A stretch of DNA of 64,000 nucleotides from Artocarpus heterophyllus (GCA_025403435.1 CM046347.1:22332597-22396596), one strand, 5' to 3'. Shown: positions 23,399-35,869, numbered from the stretch's first letter. Notes: generated by a model from the sequence alone, not told the origin. Numbers and translations are program-made.

Positions 23399-24780
23399 TT
23401 AGATGGAACCAAGTTTAGAATATAAACTACACTTATTAAGGCATATACATAGGAGGACATGGATAGAAAAGAATAACTCAACATTAATCTCACCATGTTG
23501 AGTAGCAACCAATTTTTCCTTTTTACAATACAATTTTGTTACAATGTTCCAAGTGCGGTGAGTTGAGAAACTATTTCGCTTTCCATCAAATAGTCTTGTG
23601 AACTCTATGTCTAGATACTCACCACCTCGATCTGATCGAAGCACCTTTATCTACTTTCCTAGTTGTTTTCTAATTCCGCTCAGAATTCCTTGAACTTTCC
23701 AAAAGTCTCAGATTTCTTGTGTATTAGGTAAGCATAACCATATCTTGAATAGTCATCAATAAATGTGACAAAAAAATTATATTCACATCTTACTTGGATG
23801 TTTAAAGGTTCACACACATTAGTATGTATTAATTCAAGAGTTTCTTGGGATTTTATCCCTTTAGCTGAAAAAGGTCTCGTGATCATTTTACCTTCTAGGC
23901 AGGATTTACAAACCGAGGGGTCACTAGCTTTTAGTTCTCTTAAAGGACTATCCTTTACTAGTCTCTCAATCCAAATTAGGTTAATATGTCCAAGTCTAAG
24001 ATGCCATAGATATGTGTTATTTTCATAAGAAACCTTTTGCTTTTTATTCTTAGATTCGACGACTTTGAATATTTCAATGTTAAGTAATGGTTTAGGATTA
24101 GGTTTAAGAAAATATAAACCATCGTTTACTTTTCCAAAACATATATGTTAACCATTCTTTGAAATAGAAACAATTTCATTATCAAAAGAAACTTTCAATA
24201 ATTATTTATTTAATCTAGAAATAGAAATAAATTTTTTTCTAAATCCTAGAATAAAATAAACATTATTCAAAACTAAATAACTATTCCTAAATTAAAGTCT
24301 AACTTCTCCCACTGTTTTAGCCAACATCCTCGCTCCATTGCCCATTGCCATTGTGTATTCCCACTTGGGAAGTTCCTTAAGGAACTAAGACTCTGTGAAG
24401 AAGAAAAAACATGGTTAATGGCTTCCAAGTCAACTACTTAGATTGAGAACTTATTCTCTACAACACATGTTTCTAGAACTATTAAATCACATTTACCTTA
24501 GTTTTTCTTTTTCTTCAGCTCCTCGAGATGCTTCTTGCAATATTTCTTCTAATAGCCTGGCTGATCATAGTGGAAACACTTTTCTTTAGCCTTAGTATTG
24601 GAGCTTCTCTGTTTGCCCTCATTTGCTTTCTTGGTCTTCTTCTTGTTCTTCTTCGACTTAGGCTTCCCAGAATTCTTGTTCTTCTTCTTGTTATTTTTAG
24701 AAGAACTGGCTTCAGCAACATTTGCTTCACCACTCTTTGCACCTTGAATAGATTTGTATTTCTAGAGCTCATTAAAGAAT
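23399..24780 (-). pseudogene. Copia H fragment: gag end, protease, integrase
   Basis: Reading the minus strand from 24780 down gives a Lys-rich gag linker, a zinc knuckle CFHYDQPGY*KKYC near 24530-24575 (second Cys now Tyr, His now Tyr, one stop), a protease remnant VVDLEAINH (DSG has become DLE), the pre-integrase SCLEGKMITRPF, and an integrase core with HTNVCEPL and RSDRGGEY. Asp 1 is Asn (23818-23820); Asp 2 is kept. The rest of pol and the LTRs are missing. It is a Copia of a different subfamily from A (the linker and IN differ). Confidence 0.8.
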
Positions 24781-26428
24781 TGGCATTAGAGCTTGCTATA
24801 GAATATATTAATTTAAGTCGTTGATTATGAGATAATCATCTTCGTCTCTTTTGTACAAAATTTTATATGTTCAATTTTTTTGTTCTTTCTTTCTCTCCTC
24901 GTCTCTTTTATTTTCTTTATTGGTTTTTGGATTTTGTGAGTACTCTCGTAATTCTTACACAATGTGAGCAAAGACCTCTATAACAAGAAGTATCATAAGG
25001 TTTCCATAGACACTTCCTAGACTCATGATGATTTAGAGATAAGACCTGCCATTCATGGAGGCTTCAAACATTGGCATTAGAGCCACTACAAGAAGCCTTC
25101 ATACCATGATGTTGTAACAATGCTATGAGAGAGTTATGTAATCCTCGACACCAAAATAATGCCTTTTTTGTTTTAACTTTTGCATATTTTGGTTTATATG
25201 GTTTCTTCTATGATTTTAACCTAATTTTCGAATATGCAGCGTATTATAAGGATATTATTCTACTATATTAATTTCATGATCATACTTCCTATAAATAGTG
25301 AAATAAATTAGTTCAAAACTTTGATGAGAATATCTTTTCAATCCTTGCTTACTTTGATATAATTTTAGTATATAGATTCCTTCCAAAATCAGCTTTCAGT
25401 TGATATTCCATTTGATAAATTTCATTGATTGTAACCAATGTTATTGAATTTCAGAGTTCAGCATGTTAATTGTGATTAGGTATATTCAACAACCAGATTA
25501 ATTTAAATTTCACTCTCACTAGAAGGAAAGTGAGTTTTATCCACCACTATAGAGGCAACATACGGTGAAAGTCAAGATGTTGTTGAAACCAAAATTCTGA
25601 AACAAAGAAGGTGACATAAAAGTGCACCATCTCCAACCATTCATGGTGGTGAGTGGCAGGCACTCTTCACACTAGGAGAGTAGCGACCCTAGCAAAGGTT
25701 ACTAGGGTGTTTCTTTAAGCTGCCGGAGCCATTTTGGGCCTTTGGCTAAGCTATTAAGTGGGCAATGCCTAGTAGGAGACCAAGGAGATCTCCTGGTGGG
25801 TGATGCTGCCCTTGAATGTTTATCAATGACTTATTTAAAAATATTTTTCTCATAATTATATTTATTTTATTATTTTAGATAAGAAATCTGAAATTTCATA
25901 TTTCTCATTTGAATATGAATTTCTACTCTGCATTTATTTAGTTTTAAAGTATATATGAATTATGTGCAATTTGTGACTGGAAATATATAAGGTGCAAGTT
26001 TTTATTTAAAAATTGATATATATATATATATATATGGTAATATTTAGGTGATGCCTATTTATTTATTTTAAACTCTAACTAAATTGTCTACGTAAGCATG
26101 TTTGTAATATTTGCAATGAATAAAAATTGTGGTTATTTATTTGCAATGCATGCTTAATTGCACATTATTATTGTTTTTGTAGTATCAATGTTAAAAACAA
26201 TATGGGAATTATCACGTCTAGTGGGAGTATAGTGATAGAAACTTGTTTTCTCCTATACACATTTCATGCTAAATTAACTTAGTGTTAATAACTAACACTT
26301 GCCATAAAAGATGATTATGAGCATAATGATTTTTTGATTTTATGACTTGTAAAGATATTAAAATTACTCTAAAATGTTCACTACAAAATGATTCATCGTG
26401 TGTGTATCACCTTTGTGTGCCTGAATAG
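24781..26428 (+). other. Leader of Copia C, with two PBS-like sites
   Basis: No coding sequence. TGGCATTAGAGC at 24781-24792 and TGGCATTAGAGCC at 25072-25084 both resemble the initiator tRNA-Met PBS (TGGTATCAGAGC). The second follows TTCAAACA, a plausible LTR end. The stretch leads into the C gag at 26429. A TA run sits at 26011-26035. The 5' LTR of C is not clearly recognised. Confidence 0.45.
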
Positions 26429-27563
26429 ATGGCTTCTAAGTACATTGTTGCTGATCTCAACGAAGGCAAAAAATTGGATAGTGACAATTAGGACATTTGG
26501 AACTGCACGATCCAATTTGTCCTTGATGAGCAAAAAGTTTTGGAAATCGTGACCCAAGAAATGGTTGTACCTAAGCTTGGCAACATTACTCAACACCATC
26601 GTGATTAGGAATCCTATTAGACTTAGCTAAATAAATATCGTAATATGCGCTTTATAATGCTAAGTAGCATGCATAATGACTCGATCAACGAGTTTAAGTA
26701 GCATGCCACTGCATGCATGATATGGTATGCGCTGTGGCTTAAGTTTGCTGAAACCTCTGCCATTAGGCTATGCACAATAACTATAAAGCATAAGTCCTAT
26801 TAGATGTGTCCAAACCACACTATGAAGTAGCTTTTTAGAGTGATGTCAACTATGATTCGTAAGCTAAAAGCAACCGGTAACAACATGATTGATGAGCAGT
26901 AGTTTAGAGTTGGGCTTCATTCCTTGCTAAATTTGTAGAAAACCATGAAGGTGAGCATGACATATAATGAGAGCATCAAACTTTTAATGATCTGGCATGC
27001 CACCTTAACCTTAAAGTTGAGCTTTTGGAAGCATAAAAAACTACTAAATGTGATGTGGTTAGGGGCGCCAATATGGCTAAAGATGAGTCATGCCAGGCAA
27101 AGAGGCCCAAGAATAAAAATAGTGCTCCTAGACATGGCTCTAGCAATGGACTTGCACCTAGGAAGGTAGAGACCACCAAGGACAAATGAAGCCAGCAAAG
27201 TGATAAGGGCAAGTCAAAAAGATGCTTCAATTATGACAAAGATGAATCCTTCAATCATGATTGCACTAAGTCAAGAAAGGTACTTCCTGACTCTATTACA
27301 TTTTTGTTTTTAGTCATGTTATGGTTGCTCACTCACATCCGTTTGGGTTGTTGATTTAGGAGCGACCAAACACATCGCCAAAGTCCAAGTCAGGTTCATG
27401 GAGTATTGTTGAGGACTTTACATAGGGAATGGAACTAGCATGCAAGTGTTAGGCATTGGCACATACATGCTAGAATTGTACAGTGGTTGTACTCTATTGC
27501 TGCATGATGTTTTATATACTCCTAAAGTTCAACGAGATTTGTTATCAGATGTTACCTTGCTTA
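26429..27563 (+). pseudogene. Copia C gag and protease
   Basis: A second Copia family. From the ATG at 26429: MASKYIVADLNEG, a region typical of plant Copia gag with DIWNCTIQFVLDEQ, RVMSTMIRKLKA, then a Lys-rich stretch and zinc knuckle CFNYDKDESFNHDC at 27223-27264 (second Cys now Tyr). The protease follows: WVVDLGATKHIA with active Asp at 27353-27355 (DSG has become DLG), then YIGNGTSMQVLGIGT and LHDVLYTPKVQRDLLS. Many stops. It is cut at 27563 by the insertion of element B; an RNase H piece of the same polarity lies beyond B. Confidence 0.85.
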
Positions 27564-29606
27564 TGTTGGAAAAAGAGTGCGCAGTGGGAATTTTAAAAAT
27601 TTTACATCAGAGTATTTTCGAAAACACAAGTTTGACATGCTATATGCCTAAATTAACCAGATCTTACTAACCTTTTTGTGCCAAAGAACCCTCGTAAAAC
27701 ATGAAGAAAAGTAACGTTCTAGAAGAGCCTCAACCAACTGGTCTTCTTTGCTATTCTCTATCCACAACTGGAGTGAGTGTGGGCACACACGTACAGCTCT
27801 TCCACTAGGTGACTCTCCTTCCAACCAATTGAGAGAACCCAAAGCAAGTGTTCGTGTTTTGTGAACAAAAGCTCTTAGGGAGTTTTCAGATTCTCACTAG
27901 CAGAGTATCACTCTTAATCTCTCAATTGATCTTCTCTTTCTTCTTAGTAACTCTTACGACTTACTCCCTTTTATAGAGATTGGTCCTAGGGTCAGTCCTT
28001 ATCAGATTAGGTCTCAAAAACTTGAAACAGAATCAAGTTTGAATCAATATCTGATAAGATCCACGTGAAAATAGGTGATCTTATCCTTCACTGATCGGCA
28101 GGCCGAACCACATGATCGGCAGGCCGAACAAGTCCCATCGGTAGGCGAACACGTCCATCAGCAGGCCGAACTGTCAAATAAATATCTCCACAAATCTTTT
28201 ATTTTCCACCTGAGATTCTATAGGATAAAGTCTCAATTTTAATTCAAATAACCCAACAAAGAAGTTATCTGATCAAAACAACTTTATCTAGATAATCTCT
28301 AAGAAAATAAATGAATTCCCAATAATTCTACAAGTTTATATTGATCTAATTTATCTAAAATTAAATCAACCGATAAACAGACAAGAATTATCCAATCCCA
28401 ATAATTCAGCAAGTTTATCTTGAATCAATTTTATCACAAAATTAATTCAACCTATAAACAAACATGAATTATTTGATTCTTCCAAATTTTAACCAATCTG
28501 ATAAATCTGACATAAGTTACCAATTATTGGAAAAGCACGTCGTGTCGTTACAGGATGTTGTAAGCTAGCAAAGGGGACCAAATGGACCAATATAGTTCAA
28601 GCTCCTGATAATTACGAAACCCAATATCCCAGATATACATTTCATGATTATCAACTCCAACGCTACTCCACTAAAAGCTTGGAGTTACACTCTCGAACTA
28701 CATAGACTTACGAAGCTCGTATAGCTAAGTCTCCATGACATATCATAGTGTATCATATCCCTATATAATAATTCATAATCGGCTTAAGGACAAGTTCTGT
28801 CTTACCTTTCCGATTATTTTTATCTTACATTCCATTATCTCACCATAAGAAAACTTACCATCCAAAGACAGTATACCATTCGGTTACACCTATGTATCCA
28901 AATGATTGAGCGCTCCAATTTTCCAATTACAGGATAACACATATAAGAGGATATCATTACCCCTAAAGAGGAGCTATGGATTCCATATCTATGAATAACA
29001 GGTCTACGCTATCAAAAGTCCTGCCTCCAACATACCGACATGCATACCACTATTAAGATGTGGGTGTCACTCTTTGGTATATCAAAAGACACAAGCCAAG
29101 ACCATGGGCCCACTATTCATCTCAGGATTAAGATACAACACAAATGATTGTCTAAAGTGAATTGATTTGCTGTGACAGAATTATTAATCCAAATCAATTC
29201 ACTTTATGTCCCGATCCAACGCATCGTCACCTATGACAACGTGCCAATGTTTCTATTCACGGAGTCCACCTCCGATGGTCAAGACAAACCATCTCCTAAA
29301 AGGAATATAGACAACATAACAATCTTTGCATGAAAAAAGTGCCCAACTTTATTCCCTCGATTGCGAATCGTATAATTTAGACCATCACTTTAAGAATCAT
29401 GTCTTCCGCATAATCCGTCCATCATATGCCCAAATTTAAGGTTTAGAGCGATAGTCCTAGACTATTGTTTGCTTAACATACATTCAATAAATATGAACGT
29501 AAAGAGGACAAGATTTGATATATAAATAATAAATAAATTCTTTATTGATAAAAATATCTCCAAAAACTTATTACATTTTTACTCCTTAGGGCATACATGT
29601 CTAACA
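27564..29606 (-). repeat. 3' LTR of Copia B
   Basis: 2043 bp from TGTTGGAAAAAG to CATGTCTAACA on the plus strand. The reversed TATA box (CTTTTATA) is at 27968-27975. The palindrome array is very regular here, with starts at 28095, 28116, 28138 and 28158. The reversed PPT ATCTCCCACTTG follows at 29607. Confidence 0.92.
28095..28170 (-). repeat. Palindrome array in the B 3' LTR
   Basis: Two exact TCGGCAGGCCGA copies (28095-28106, 28116-28127) and two variants (28138, 28158) are spaced 21, 22 and 20 bp. They lie upstream of the promoter in element orientation. Confidence 0.88.
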
Positions 29607-30663
29607 ATCTCCCACTTGCACTAAGTGAGTAAATATGACAAATCTCGCATCCCCATAGCATCCATATGCTTCTCGAAGACTCTCCCAGTAAGTGTCTTCG
29701 TAAATGGATCAACTAAATTGTCCTCTGACAAGATTTTGCATACTGTGATATGCCCGCCCTCAATGAAGTCCTTTACACATGATACTTCCGATCAATATGC
29801 TTACTCTTCTTGTGAAATCTTGGTTCCTTAGCATTGGCTATAGCCGCATTGTTAGCACAGTATAGTGATACCGCCTTATCCATACTAGGAACTACTTCAA
29901 GATCCCCAAGAAACTTGCGAAGCCACACTGCTTCTTTCAAAGCATCACTAGCTGCCACATACTTAGCCTCCATCGTTGAATCTGAAGTGCAATCTTCCTG
30001 AGCACTTCTCCAACTGGTGACACCGTCGCCCAAAGTAAACACAAAACCCAAAGCCGATTTCCTAGAATCTAGATAGGATTGAAAATCTGAGTTAGTGTAT
30101 CCTAGAGGAGTCAAGTCCTCACCATAATACACAAGCATATACCCTCTAGTCCTTTTCAGGGACTTGAAAATATGTTTTACCGCAACCCAATGGTTCAGTC
30201 CTGGATTCGCCTAAAATCGGCTTTCAATCCCAACCGCATAACTAATATTCGGTCGTGTGCAAAGCATGGCATAGATGAGACTACACACTACCGAAGCATA
30301 CAGTACCTTCTTCATGTATTCTCTTTCTTCATAAGACTTTGGAGAGTCTTTCTTAGAAAGAGTAATTCTAGACCTAGATGGTTGCCCACCTTTCTTGGAA
30401 TCTTGCATTGCAAACCTTCTGAGAATTTTATCTATGTAGCCGGCCTATGATAAAGCTATCATTTTGTTCTTCCTATCCTGAAAGATTTGGATACCCAGAA
30501 CAAAATTAGCCACACCCAAGTCCTTCATGTCAAACTGCTTGGTCAACCATAATTTGACCGATGACAACGCCCCAACGTCATTGCCAATTAGCAGAATGTC
30601 ATCTACATAGATCAGTAGAAAAACCACCTTCTCATCCTTAATGTGTTTGTAACCACATGGTTC
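29607..30663 (-). pseudogene. Copia B RNase H and C-terminal RT fragment
   Basis: Reading the minus strand: YVDD (plus positions 30598-30609) within LLIYVDDILLIGND, then LTKQFDMKDLG, SLIYAMLCTRPNISYA, and RNase H with YTNSDF (Asp now Asn), STMEAKYVA, LYCANNAAIA (Asp now Ala) and KHIDRKYHV. Two of the RNase H acidic residues are replaced, so it is inactive. Upstream, the frame abruptly changes at about 30663 into leader sequence, the edge of a deletion that removed the RT first half, integrase, protease and gag. Confidence 0.88.
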
Positions 30664-31075
30664 ATGTTTGGCTTGCCGATCTATGACCATCGGCCTGTCG
30701 AATTGTGAGGTTACAAGACCTGGGAGAGTCAGGAAATTAGAGAGTCAGGAAATACTTGGGAACGCCATCATCCATCTTTTAGATTTGCCTTCTAGATCCG
30801 TCTTCTCCGAATGATTATTTAATTACAAAATTCTTACAAATTTAAAATTAAATAACAATTCCTAGACAGAGATGATAGTCCGCCATCTAATTACATGAAA
30901 AACCTAGATACACATTCTAACCTCTAAGGAACCATAACCGGTATTAATAAATAAATAAATAAATGAGAATTTAATCAACCATAATTAATTAATCAACATT
31001 CACCACATAGTCCATGACAACATATATAATATATAGAAACCTAGAGTGCCAACTCTCTATAAAATTCAATTAAAG
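30664..31075 (-). other. Copia B leader, left of the solo LTR
   Basis: Matches the reverse complement of the A and E leaders (for example the ATGATTATTTAATTACAAAATT region and TAATTAATTAATC stretch). It keeps the remnant of the palindrome array at 30668-30715. No coding sequence. Confidence 0.8.
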
Positions 31076-33557
31076 TGTGACACCCATTATTTTCTTAACA
31101 GGTAATATGGTAATTAAATTAATTATTGGTATGCTAACTAAAATTTATTTCATCTAAAATCTATTTCATCCTATTTATTTATACCTATTTCAAAATTTTC
31201 TAAATTTTTTTTATATCTATTTAGTAAATTTACCGAAACGCTCTTGGAACATCAAATTAATTACTAAAATGTCATTTGGCATTATATAAACTAAAGTCTC
31301 TGAAGGAGACATAATGCACTTAATGCTTCACCTACTTGTCTCCCACTTCCCATTATTTTTTTCAATCGGGCCCTCTAACAAAGAAAACCATACATTCATT
31401 TTCTTTTCTCCGTGCAATACTTATCTTTACCTTTCTCCTTGAAATGCCTTCCTCTCATTCTCTTCTTCTTCTTCCTTTTTCTGCTCTCTAAACTTGAGAA
31501 ACCCAGCTCCATGTCGTTCAAAAGTTCCCATGCTAAAGTTGAACTTGAGCTTTAATCTCTTGAATTGATGACTTAAAGTTTTCAATGAGATTTTAAGGTA
31601 AGATTTTAGAAAATTAATCTAGTCTTATCTACCATCTTTACTTTGAAATTGCTCATTTATTTTGCTACATAATTTAGATTTTATGGTTTTGAAGGAGAAA
31701 GTTTGACATAAGCATGTTTTCACCCTTATTTGTAAAAAGGGCTAGAGATATAGTTTGATGATGATTTTGGAATAAAAGTCATGAAAATATGTTTATTGTA
31801 ATTATATAATGCAAGCTGCATATTTTGGAATGGTTTTAAGATTTTGAACAAGGATAATATGTTTTGGTTAAAGAAAAATTTGACATTCCATAAACTTTGT
31901 AATACCTCTATGGACAATGGCTATTTCTTGAAATTCTGATATTAAATTAAAATGAATTTGATAAATTGGTTTGCATATGTAAAAAGTAGGCATCCTAAGC
32001 TTTCTAATGAGCTATCATAAACCTAAATCAGAGTTGTATTTTATTTTCTATGAAATTTTCAATTTTCAGATTGGAAACTAGTAAATCTGCCAGTTTGTCA
32101 TAGTATACCAACTGCTAACCTGAACCAAGAACCCATCTTTGCTCACCACCTAATTCCTTAATGTCTTGTAACCTTTCCAATTTTGGCTTCTAAGTGATTG
32201 ATGAATCTTATTAGGGACTAAAACATATAGATTACTTGTTTAATTTTATATTGCGCTAAGACAAAAATTGTTTACTGTGGTATTCAAAAAAAAATTTGCA
32301 TAAAGGCTTTAATGGCACACTAATAAGATGGATTTACACATGATTTATTTATAAATGTGGTTGTATGTTGTGCTTTAGTTTTAATTGTCCTTATGCATGC
32401 CTTAGGATCAAGGGAGTGTGGAGCTAACGTTAATTGATTCCGGGATTTAAAGATTGTTGATAAGCTTGGAAGGTAGGGATTCTATTACTCATCTTTTGCG
32501 AGGTTTTTATGGAATTAAAATTGATTTTTTTACCGCAAGATATATATATATATATATATATCTATGTTGAACTGCTATTATATGGGTATCACATATGAAA
32601 CATATGACATGGACTCGTCTTGTATTGTCCGGCGAGGAACATAATGAATTGACACATGTTATAAATTGAGAAGCATGGTTAGGAAAACTGACTCTATTAA
32701 TAATAATTAAATATAGAAAAATGGTTAGACGTGAAGAGGGCGGCGGTTACGTCCTTGGGCATGAATACCCTAAAAGGTAAAATAGGGGGAAGGTGATGAC
32801 GCTTCCTTGGGTTGAAAGTCCTAGAATACACTGTATAGGAATCGACTTGGTGAGGACTCGGGGCTTGATGTCCCCTCACTGAAACACCCTTGGAATGTTT
32901 AGAGGGTGATCAAGCACGCCCATTTGGGTTTCGATGAGTTGAGTGATACTCTATTGAACGTGGGTACCTAGGAATAATGATGAACTATAACATTTGTATA
33001 TATGTATATGTATGAAACTCGGTAATGACTAACTATGGTATCCACGTAATATGATTATAATAAATCTCATAATGTGGATAATGATGAGTATTAAATAACC
33101 ATGCAGGTTTTAATGTGCTTATGATAAAAACCTAAAGGTAAGTAATGGTTTTCTGTACTGAACATATTGTCGCTCATTCCCTTATATTTTTATCTTTTCG
33201 AGACTCACTAAGTGTGAGGTGGCTACGAGAAAAATAGTTGAGGAAGCTATGTAGCTATATTACATTGGGACTGCTTCAATTGTTAAGAATGTTCTTCATG
33301 ATAATGTAAGCATCAATTGTTACTTTCTATGACTGTATTAAAATGCGTTGAGGGTTAAAATGATGATGACGACAGTTTATATTATTAAATTTAAGGTGCT
33401 ACATTAAACTGTAGTTTAATTGTCATTTATATTTTTATTTTTAATTTGAGAGTTTTCATTTAAGCCCCGGGTAATTTTATTTTTAAGGTTTTACTTTTAT
33501 TTCTGATTTTTATTTTAATTCATTAAAAACTGTTAACCCCCATATAGGGGCGTTACA
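31076..33557 (-). mobile_element. Solo LTR in the Copia B leader
   Basis: 2482 bp from TGTGACACCCATT to GGGGCGTTACA on the plus strand, flanked by TAAAG (31071-31075) and TCAAG (33558-33562), a duplication with one mismatch. The interrupted leader is continuous in A and E. Terminal words suggest a Ty3/gypsy LTR. It has a TA run (32541-32562) and a pyrimidine-rich stretch near 31450. It differs from the solo LTR in A and has no palindrome array. The orientation is not certain. Confidence 0.82.
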
Positions 33558-33637
33558 TCAAGCATAGGAGAGATTAAGATCATAAAATTTATATATATAA
33601 CATGATCACAAACTCGTAAATTTATGTAAAAACCATG

Positions 33638-33649
33638 GCTCTGATACAA
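33638..33649 (-). other. PBS of Copia B (reverse)
   Basis: GCTCTGATACAA is the reverse form of TGGTATCAGAGC with one change. It adjoins the truncated 5' LTR at 33652. Confidence 0.8.
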
Positions 33650-33651
33650 AT

Positions 33652-34643
33652 TGTTGGAAAAAGAGTGCGCAGTGGGAATTTTAAAAATTTTACATTAGAA
33701 TATTTTCTAAAACACAAGTTTGACATGCTATATGCATAAATTAACCAGATCTTACTAACCTTTGTATGCCAAAGAACCCTCGTAAAACATGCAGAGAAGT
33801 AACGTTTCAGAAGAGCCTCAACCAACTGGTCTTCTTTACTATTCTCTATCCACGACTGGAGTGAGTTTGGGCTTACACGTACAGCTCTTTCACTAGGTGA
33901 CTCTCCTTCCAACCAATCGAGAGAACCCAAAGCAAGTGCTTGTGATTTGTGAACAAAGCTCTCAGGGAGTTCTTAGATTCTCACTAGCAGAGTATTACTC
34001 TTAATCTCTCAATTGATCTTCTTTCTTCTTAGCAACTCTTAAGACTTACTCCCTTTTTATAGAGATTGGTCTTGGGGTCAGTCCTTATCAGATTAGGTCT
34101 CAAAAACTTGAAACAGAATCAAGTTCGGATCAATATCTGATAAGATCCACATGGAAACGTGTGATGTTATCCTTCACTGATCGACAGATAGAACCACATG
34201 ATCGGCAGGCTGAACTGCCGAATAAATATCTTCGTGAATCTTTTATTTTCCACCCAAGTTTCTATAGGATAAAGTCTTAGTTTTAATTCAAATAACCCAA
34301 TAGAGAAGTTAGCTGATCAAAACAACTTTATCTAGATAATCTCTCAGAAAATAAATGAATTTCCAATAATTCTACAAGTTTTTCTTGATCTAATTTATCT
34401 AAAATGAAATCAACCAATACACAAACAAGAATTATCTGATCCCAATAATTCAACAAGTTTATCTTGAATCAATTTTATCACAAAATTAATTCAACCGATA
34501 AACAGACATGAATTATCTAATTCTTTCAAATTCTAAACCAATCTGATAAGTATGACATAATTTACCAATTATTGGAAAAGCACGCCGTGTCGTTACAAGA
34601 TGTTGTGAGCTAGCAAAGGGGACCAAATAGACCTATATAGTTC
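33652..34643 (-). repeat. Truncated 5' LTR of Copia B
   Basis: It aligns with the first half of the B 3' LTR (27564-28605) up to CCTATATAGTTC, then stops and passes directly into RNase H sequence of element C. The outer part of the LTR (about 1.0 kb) is deleted. Confidence 0.9.
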
Positions 34644-35140
34644 TAGACTACATGTTTTGCTATCAAGCATTGGGTTTGTGCTTAGTTGGTTAAAACGATG
34701 TCACCAAGGGTGGTGACTTTGATGAGCATAAATAGACTTTTGAATATGCTTTCTTACTTAGCGATACCGCTATATCTTGGAATAGCAAGAAGCAACCCTG
34801 AATAGAATTATCTACCATTAAAATAAAGTATGTTGGTTGTTTTACCACGGTATAGGAGGGTGTTTGGCTGAAAAGGTTTATTGTTGAACTTGGCATTGCC
34901 GCACATGCTTTAGACTTTGTCACCACATATTGGGATAGCATGCCTGCCCCTACTTATGCAAAAGACCATAAGTACCATGAAAAAATGAAACACATCGACA
35001 TTCGATACCATTTTATTCATGACATGGTTGTGCAAAAGGAAGTAGTCTTCAAGCAAATTTCCATGAGTCACATGATTGCAAGCCTTTTGACTAAGCCAAT
35101 TACTTAAGAGGCTTATGTGTCACACTTTAGGAGTCTAAGA
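34644..35140 (+). pseudogene. Copia C RNase H remnant
   Basis: Plus-strand translation gives AISWNSKKQP, LSTIKIKYVG (usual STTEAEYVA), EGVWLKRFIVELG, a degenerate YWDSMPA where YCDNxxA is expected (Asp kept), then KHIDIRYHFIHDMV and LLTKPI. The catalytic Glu of the second motif is replaced and several stops occur. The motif wording differs from the A family, so it belongs with C, whose gag lies on the other side of B. The intervening C integrase and RT are missing. Confidence 0.75.
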
Positions 35141-35854
35141 CTGTAAAATGTAATTTGTCTTATGTTTTTATATGTTCCATATGACTAACTTTTTATCATA
35201 TATTTGTTATTTAAGATATTATTAATGAAATTTATATTTCTTTGTCCATATTTCTATCATGAAATGATATCCTTTAACACACACATGAAGTATGATAAGT
35301 TTACTCATAGTTAGAAGTATGTCAATGTGTAATGATTGGCCTATTCACATGAGCAATCACCTTTGCTGCTCAAAAAGCAAGCAAGCTATGAGACACGCAA
35401 AATTGTAATGATAGAAAAGTGTGATGAGCCAAATTTGTTTAAGTGTCGCCTTAAGATGAGCCAAGATAAGATCTTTAATGATCTACTATGCTTTGACTAG
35501 TTCCTACTAAACCATATTCAACCTACAGAATAGCCATTTGCGAAACCTTAATATGGCACTTAGTGGCAAGCATGTAAAGGGATTTGGGTTATATGTGCAA
35601 TGGCAACTGGATTAAGATCCATATGGACTTTTTAGGATATGATGTACACTCCTTGGAGGAGATCTCCATTGTAACATGTAGGCAATAGTTTTTATTTTTA
35701 ATTATTCAGTTATTAATAAAATTTTAAAAAAGTTTTCTCCTCTTTTGCTTGCTTTTTGGTATTTTTTCAATCAACAAGTTACTCACACCCTTGTTTTTTG
35801 GTATTCTACATGAATCAACAGACTACAAGTTTGTTCTATGTCTTTACTTCATCA
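35141..35854 (+). other. Noncoding: probable C 3' LTR and F 5' LTR remnants
   Basis: After the C RNase H stop the sequence is LTR-like (TGTAAAATGTAATTTGTC at about 35145; a poly-A-like AATAAAATTTTAAAAAAG near 35715). It ends just before a PBS-like site of the next element. The border between the two LTRs cannot be fixed. Confidence 0.4.
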
Positions 35855-35856
35855 GT

Positions 35857-35869
35857 TGGTATTAGAGTC
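35857..35869 (+). other. PBS-like site of gypsy element F
   Basis: TGGTATTAGAGTC resembles the initiator tRNA-Met PBS with two changes. It precedes gag-like sequence by about 50 bp. Confidence 0.5.

Larger units (their letters stand above)
27564..34643 (-). mobile_element. Ty1/Copia retrotransposon B, deletion derivative
   Basis: Reverse-strand member of the A family. On plus coordinates: 3' LTR 27564-29606, reversed PPT, RNase H and the RT second half to about 30663, then a direct jump into the 5' leader, a solo LTR within it (31076-33557), PBS 33638-33649, and a 5' LTR truncated at 34643. Gag, protease, integrase and the RT first half are missing. It is inserted in the protease region of element C, and C integrase/RT are also gone beyond it, so one deletion probably removed the outer half of B's 5' LTR together with part of C. 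Confidence 0.88.

Noticed and set aside
24528..24824. Plus-strand Leu-rich 98-residue ORF
   Set aside because: Antisense of the Lys/Arg-rich gag linker of Copia H.
26945..27169. An independent small protein
   Set aside because: It is an out-of-frame part of the Copia C gag region.
28095..28170. CRISPR-like array
   Set aside because: Regular short palindromic units look similar, but units are 12 bp, spacers about 9-10 bp, the host is a plant and no cas genes exist.
31076..33557. A possible host gene with intron and pyrimidine-rich 5' UTR
   Set aside because: No conserved coding frame; TG...CA ends and a 5-bp duplication show a solo LTR.
34690..34941. Minus-strand ORF of 83 residues
   Set aside because: It lies opposite the Copia C RNase H remnant, which explains the sequence better.
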